DNA from: CAVTWJ01 sp963849485
Lineage (GTDB): Bacteria > Oederibacteriota > Muellerivitia > Muellerivitales > Muellerivitaceae
DNA: 8,115 bases
Direction of reading: 5' to 3'
NCBI GenBank assembly: GCA_963849485.1
Contig: CAWKIF010000155.1
Coordinates: 1-8,115 of the forward strand
The position numbers and the translations under genes were made by a program. Positions 1 to 3,478 of this stretch are shown piece by piece. The notes under the pieces are model-generated. The model was not told the origin of the DNA, did not search any database, and saw nothing but the letters and a program-made list of their open reading frames with translations. The first letter of the stretch is position 1. Each line of letters begins with the position of its first letter.

Positions 1-742
1 GCGGCGGACAGCGCATCCATCGGCATGGGTGTGCTGGCCACCGCGGTGCGTTGTTCCCCGCCGGAACGGAAACGTCTTCTTGACTCGGTGAAAAATTTCG
101 CCGACCTCGTCATCCATAATTATATCAAACCCTCCGGCGGCGTCACCGACGGGCTGTGGAAGAAATCCGGTGACGAATGGTGGTGCAGTTCGGGGACCTT
201 CGGCTCGCTGGCGTTCCTCCTTTACAAGGAATCGGGTGATGAGCGCTACCTGCGGCGCCGGCTTGGGCGCGGTGGACTGGCTCAACGGGTGGGACTTGAC
301 CAAAGCCCAGCCGATCCCGCTGGCCAGCCAAGGCCCTTCGATGCTCATGTACACGATGGAATGTTATTCCGCCGGATGGCCTTACATCGTCAAGGATCCC
401 GCGCAGAATCAAACCGGGAAGACCAAGGTGGCCTGGTGTTTCCACTGGATCTCGGAACAACAAGCCAAACCCCTGGTCGACACGCCGTGGCCGGTCACAA
501 AAGGATGGGGGATGAAATTTGGCGGGCTGCCTTTTCATCGAATACCTTTCCCGGCGCCGACCCGCCCGAGGACAAACCACTGGTCACAAATGGCGACAAG
601 GAGATGCGCTCGGCTGGAGGCGGCCTTGTTCGGCGGAAAGCAGGACTTGACGCAGCTTCCGATGTATATGCTGATGTCCTACGCGGAGCGGCTGGAGCCG
701 GGCGGGATTTACCGGGAGGACGCCCCGAAAACCTCGCCCTGA
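1..742 (+). pseudogene. Hypothetical protein, 5'-truncated and frameshifted; possible alpha/alpha-barrel (six-hairpin-like) fold
   Basis: The coding signal is open from the first base, so the start lies outside the window. It runs in frame 1 to about 250, frame 2 to about 533, frame 3 to about 555, frame 1 to about 612, then frame 2 to the TGA at 740-742. Joined, it gives roughly 245 residues with phrases such as SGDEWWCSSGTFGSLAFLLYK, LGAVDWLNGWDL, GLPFFIEYL and LPMYMLMSYAERL. No joined segment has an internal stop. The Trp/Gly-rich helical phrases recall six-hairpin glycosidase or terpenoid-cyclase-like folds, but I recognise no catalytic motif and assign no activity. Each change is in the same direction (+1), which fits single-base insertions in the assembled sequence. 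A decaying gene is the alternative. The reading of a real gene is fairly sure; the fold is a guess. Confidence 0.55.
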
Positions 743-828
743 AAGACTGCGCTTGCCGCCGAGCCACGCGAAGAGAATTTTAACCGCCCTAAGCGCCCGG
801 GCCGCCGAAGCCGCAATCCGGGAAATTT

Positions 829-846
829 AACCACGGATGGACACGG
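829..846 (+). repeat. CCACGGATGGACAC-family repeat, copy 1
   Basis: The sequence AACCACGGATGGACACGG recurs, slightly changed, at 1989-2007 in the same orientation and at 2091-2123 in the opposite orientation. I recall similar 'accacggatggacacagatg' fragments scattered between genes in Verrucomicrobiota and Planctomycetota, but this is recollection, not a search result. Confidence 0.6.
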
Positions 847-947
847 TCTGTGTACCGAATCCAGATACCAGTAAAATAGCAATAATCATTGTGAAACCAA
901 GGTAAATTCGTCATTACTCGCCACAATTGTTCACTACTTTTCATCCC

Positions 948-972
948 TTTCACTGGCGATTTCACTGACAGT
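948..972 (+). repeat. Second repeat family, left copy, flanking the 1054-1758 gene
   Basis: The 25 bases here match those at 1913-1937 at 21 positions, in the same orientation; both contain a CACTG/TACTG block followed by TTTC.CTGACAGT. The copy also holds a short internal duplication (TTCACTGGC / TTCACTGAC). The two copies lie on either side of the small minus-strand gene, as the ends of an inserted cassette or of a decayed mobile element might. Confidence 0.5.
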
Positions 973-1053
973 TTGAACAACCAGCACGGTGACGAAATCG
1001 AACACAATCAGCGAGAAATATTTTTGGTTTTGCAGCCTATCAAAGTGTTTGCC

Positions 1054-1758
1054 TCAACTGCCGAGTTTATTCCTTTCGTGCTCTAATAGGTAATACTCAA
1101 AAAGAAGCGATTGCTTTTGCTTATCTTTTGCCTGTGCCCATAGCCGGCGAGTCTCCTCTACCTTTCCATCCTGGTATGCTTGCACACCAGCATAAAAAAA
1201 CGACATCCACTCACGCGATCTCTGCACTTGAGGCGGCTGATCACTGAAGCTCGCGAGAACTTGTGACAAGTCAATCTCACGACGAAGCAATTTCGCAAGT
1301 AATGTTGAGAAACCTGCTCCCATTACCGGCTGGCGTTTCCTTAACAACTTATCAAATAGTGCGTTGGCTTCTTCGCGCCAATCTTCATTCTTCAGCCAAA
1401 CCGACGCAAACCAAAGCAAAAGTCCCGGCTGAAAGGTGCCTGTGCTGGAATATCTAAACTTTCCTTTCAATGCCTCGTCGCAAGCTTTCGACCAAAATTT
1501 GACGGCTCCATCAGTGTCCCCCATCAACCACAAAGTAACACCAAACCCGCAAATCCAAACATCACTATGGCAACGACCATGCAAGCCGTAGTCTAGCATC
1601 TCACGAGTGGCAAAACTGCTGAGCGCCCCTTGCAAATCACCAGCATCAATTGCATCCGGCGGGTAAGGCCGCTTTGAAATGTCCCACATGCCTTTGGCAA
1701 ATTCGTGCATACGAATGATGCTAACAGTGATTAGGCCGCAGTGCGTTCGCGGCATCAT
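1054..1758 (-). CDS. Hypothetical protein, probable TPR-like helical repeats
   Basis: This intact 234-residue frame starts at one of two adjacent ATGs (1756-1758 chosen). No Shine-Dalgarno sequence is visible, and Met17 is an alternative start. The protein looks soluble, without a signal peptide or membrane segment. Two TPR-like helical phrases can be seen: around residues 73-95 (TLWLMGDTDGAVKFWSKACDEA) and around 187-212 (FFYAGVQAYQDGKVEETRRLW). A Trp/Leu-rich helix (112-123) and a Lys/Arg-rich helix (136-161) lie between them. Such repeats usually bind other proteins; no partner or function can be named. Its base composition is lower in GC than its neighbours and it has no frameshift, while both flanking genes have many. 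It sits between imperfect direct repeats, which hints at acquisition as a unit. I am sure it is coding and unsure of the fold. Confidence 0.75.
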   Translation of the reverse strand: MMPRTHCGLITVSIIRMHEFAKGMWDISKRPYPPDAIDAGDLQGALSSFATREMLDYGLHGRCHSDVWICGFGVTLWLMGDTDGAVKFWSKACDEALKGKFRYSSTGTFQPGLLLWFASVWLKNEDWREEANALFDKLLRKRQPVMGAGFSTLLAKLLRREIDLSQVLASFSDQPPQVQRSREWMSFFYAGVQAYQDGKVEETRRLWAQAKDKQKQSLLFEYYLLEHERNKLGS

Positions 1759-1798
1759 GAACAGGTCACAAATGCAGGGCTACGGCGATCATGGCTTT

Positions 1799-1827
1799 AT
1801 AAAAGCGGACTTGCGAATTTCTGTCAA
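1799..1827 (-). promoter_or_regulatory. Candidate sigma70-type promoter for the 1054-1758 gene
   Basis: On the minus strand a perfect TTGACA (1822-1827) is followed after 17 bases by TTTTAT (1799-1804), four of six matches to TATAAT. Transcription would begin near 1792, giving a leader of about 35 bases before the ATG at 1758. It is supported by motif and spacing only. Confidence 0.4.
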
Positions 1828-1912
1828 AGATTATCGGCGTATGCGAGCACCCGTTGTCGCGAAGTTTAAATGAGTTCTAGCCAGTAGTGGTGAGTTGTGT
1901 CTCCACCCTCCA

Positions 1913-1937
1913 TTTTACTGGCAGTTTCGCTGACAGT
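1913..1937 (+). repeat. Second repeat family, right copy
   Basis: This is the partner of the copy at 948-972 (21 of 25 identical, same orientation). Just to its left, 1881-1900 (containing AGTAGTGGTGAGTTGTG) resembles the reverse complement of 920-938, so the similarity may extend in a rearranged form. Confidence 0.5.
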
Positions 1938-1988
1938 GGCAGTCGACGATTCCGAGAAGCCTTAGTTTACCGAGGATTTGTCAACTTG

Positions 1989-2007
1989 ACCACGGATGGA
2001 CGCGGAT
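1989..2007 (+). repeat. CCACGGATGGACAC-family repeat, copy 2
   Basis: ACCACGGATGGACGCGGAT matches copy 1 with one substitution in the shared core and is inverted relative to copy 3, with 83 bases between the two. Confidence 0.6.
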
Positions 2008-2022
2008 AGAAGACATGAGATT

Positions 2023-2039
2023 GGGATGGGGCCCATCCC
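2023..2039. other. 17-base palindrome between inverted repeats
   Basis: GGGATGGGGCCCATCCC has eight-base arms (2023-2030 and 2032-2039) around one central base. It lies inside the 83 bases enclosed by repeat copies 2 and 3. There is no T-run, so a classical terminator is unlikely; it may be part of the repeat element or a binding site. Confidence 0.4.
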
Positions 2040-2090
2040 TTAATTGTCAATCACTCAACGCACGATCAAAAGCGCGATTTACACTTTTGC

Positions 2091-2123
2091 ATCTGTGTCC
2101 ATCTGTGTCCATCCGTGGTTGAC
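2091..2123 (-). repeat. CCACGGATGGACAC-family repeat, copy 3 (inverted), with tandem decamers
   Basis: The plus strand shows ATCTGTGTCC twice in tandem (2091-2100, 2101-2110), then ATCCGTGGTTGAC. Read on the minus strand this is AACCACGGATGGACACAGAT followed by a second GGACACAGAT, the same core as copies 1 and 2. It ends 17 bases beyond the stop of the oxidoreductase gene. Confidence 0.65.
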
Positions 2124-2140
2124 TAATTCATATTTCCTTC

Positions 2141-3478
2141 TCAGACGCTCCCCACTTCCGGATGCACCCACGGCGCGCGGTAGGGGCGGCGGAGCAATTG
2201 GTTGGCTTCGTCATCGCCGATCACGGGCCCTTCCCGGGTCCCACGCCAGGGTCCGGCCGAGTTCATGAAAGATTGCCCAGAATGCAACTTGCGGTTGAAA
2301 TGTAACCTTCCTCGATATCGGCCACCGGTTTGCCGCGCGTGGCGATCGCAGCCAGGAAGTCCTGCATGTGGCCGCGAATGGCCGGGGCACATGCTTCTCC
2401 AGGTCCTTCTCGGTCTTGTTCGGGATACTGCTCCAGCTCGTAAGTGACGTCCTGGTGAATCGGCCGCCCTTGCCCGCGGGCGTGAAGTCGTAGCTGTAGA
2501 CGCTGGCCTTCAGCGTTCCCTTGTCGCCGTAGAGGGTGGCGCCCCACGGATATTTCGGGTCGGGCGCCTCGCCCCAGGTGCGGTGCTGCCAGACGATCTT
2601 CAAGTCGTCATAGTCGAACGTGGCGGTCTGCGTGTCGGAGATGTTGGCCTTGCTGTGCGTCCACCAGGATGCCGCCGCTCGAGCTGATCCGCTTGGGCCA
2701 GCCCAGGTCCATCATCCAGCGCACCATGTCGAACATGTGGATGCCCATGTCGCCGATGATGCCGTTGCCGTATTCCATGAAGGCGCGCCAGCCGCGCGGA
2801 TGCACCAGCGCGTTGTAAGGCCGCATGGGCGCGGGGCCGGTCCACATCTCGTAATCCAGGTTGCGGGCGGCGCGGTGTCCGGCGGATTGGTCTTGGCGCG
2901 CATGTGGTAATAGCAGTAAATCTCGACCAGGCCGACCTTGCCCAGCTTGCCCGCTTGCACGATGTTGTCGCGCGCATCCATCAGGTGCGGCGTGCTGCGC
3001 CGCTGCGTGCCCACCTGCACCACGCGATTGTGCTTGCGCGCGGCCGCCAGCATCGCCTGGCCTTCGACTCACGTCCACGCTGATCGGCTTCTGCACGTAG
3101 ACATCGGCGCCGGCTTCACGGCGGCGATCATCGGCAGCGCGTGCCAGTGGTCCGGCGTGGCGATCCAGCACGATGTCCAGGTCCTTCTCCTTGAGCATCT
3201 CGCGGTAGTCGGCGATAGGTGCGCGGCTTCTTCTTCGAGACCTGGCGGCGCGGCGACGATGTCCGCGGCGTCGGCGAGCATGTTCTTGTCCACGTCGCAC
3301 AACGACACCACTTCGACCGGCGCGACCTGGATCAGGCGGAACAGATCGATCTTGCCGTACCAGCCGCAGCCGATGAGGCCGACGCGCTTTTTTGGTCGGC
3401 GAAATCAACCGCGTAAGTGCCGAAGGTGGAGAGCGCCAGACCGGCGGCGCCGATTTGAAGGAATGTTCGACGGTTCAT
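2141..3478 (-). pseudogene. Gfo/Idh/MocA family oxidoreductase with Tat-type leader; many frame changes
   Basis: Members are NAD(P)-dependent dehydrogenases of sugars and related compounds. The start is ATG at 3476-3478 and the stop TGA at 2141-2143, so full length is about 445 residues, normal for the family. The N-terminus MNRRTFLQIGAAGLALSTFG is a twin-arginine leader, implying export in folded form. Next come the Rossmann fold with the dinucleotide motif VGLIGCGWYG, then ATPDHWHALPMI, then VYVQKPISVDV (the usual EKP motif, here QKP), VQVGTQRRSTPHL, NLDYEMWTGPAPMRPYN, NGIIGDMGIHMFDMVRWMMD, and the ending LLRRPYRAPWVHPE. These pieces occur in order but in changing frames, with about 13 switches, near 3390, 3250, 3214, 3166, 3118, 3070, 2865, 2658, 2465, 2425, 2395, 2270 and 2240. 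No rebuilt segment contains a stop and motif conservation is good. I therefore favour consensus sequencing errors over true decay. The first switch lies in a run of six A/T bases. Family assignment is very sure; substrate is unknown. Confidence 0.9.

Larger units (their letters stand above)
743..1053. other. Intergenic stretch with two repeat fragments
   Basis: No convincing gene is seen here. A 72-codon minus-strand open frame (789-1007) exists but is composed largely of repeat sequence. The segment holds one copy of the CCACGGATGGACAC family (829-846) and one copy of a second family (948-972). The bases after the stop at 742 are GC-rich and the rest is AT-richer. No strong hairpin-plus-T-run terminator was found for either flanking gene. 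Confidence 0.5.
1759..2140. other. Intergenic stretch with repeats and a palindrome
   Basis: No credible gene is seen. The stretch holds a candidate promoter for the minus-strand gene (1799-1827), the right copy of the second repeat family (1913-1937), a 17-base palindrome (2023-2039), and two oppositely oriented copies of the CCACGGATGGACAC family (1989-2007 and 2091-2123), which would form an interrupted inverted repeat around 2008-2090. Confidence 0.5.

Noticed and set aside
789..1007. A 72-codon minus-strand open frame
   Set aside because: It is composed mainly of the two repeat families and lacks a ribosome site or recognisable pattern; its KSPVKSPVK-like look arises from the internal repeat.
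1679..1873. A 64-codon plus-strand open frame at the start of the TPR-like gene
   Set aside because: It overlaps the start and promoter of the real minus-strand gene and shows no protein-like pattern.
2608..3408. A 266-codon minus-strand open frame taken as a complete protein
   Set aside because: Only parts of it (such as ADYREMLKEKDLDIVL and NLDYEMWTGPAPM) are real oxidoreductase sequence; the rest is out-of-frame Arg/Ala-rich translation. It is a piece of the larger disrupted gene.
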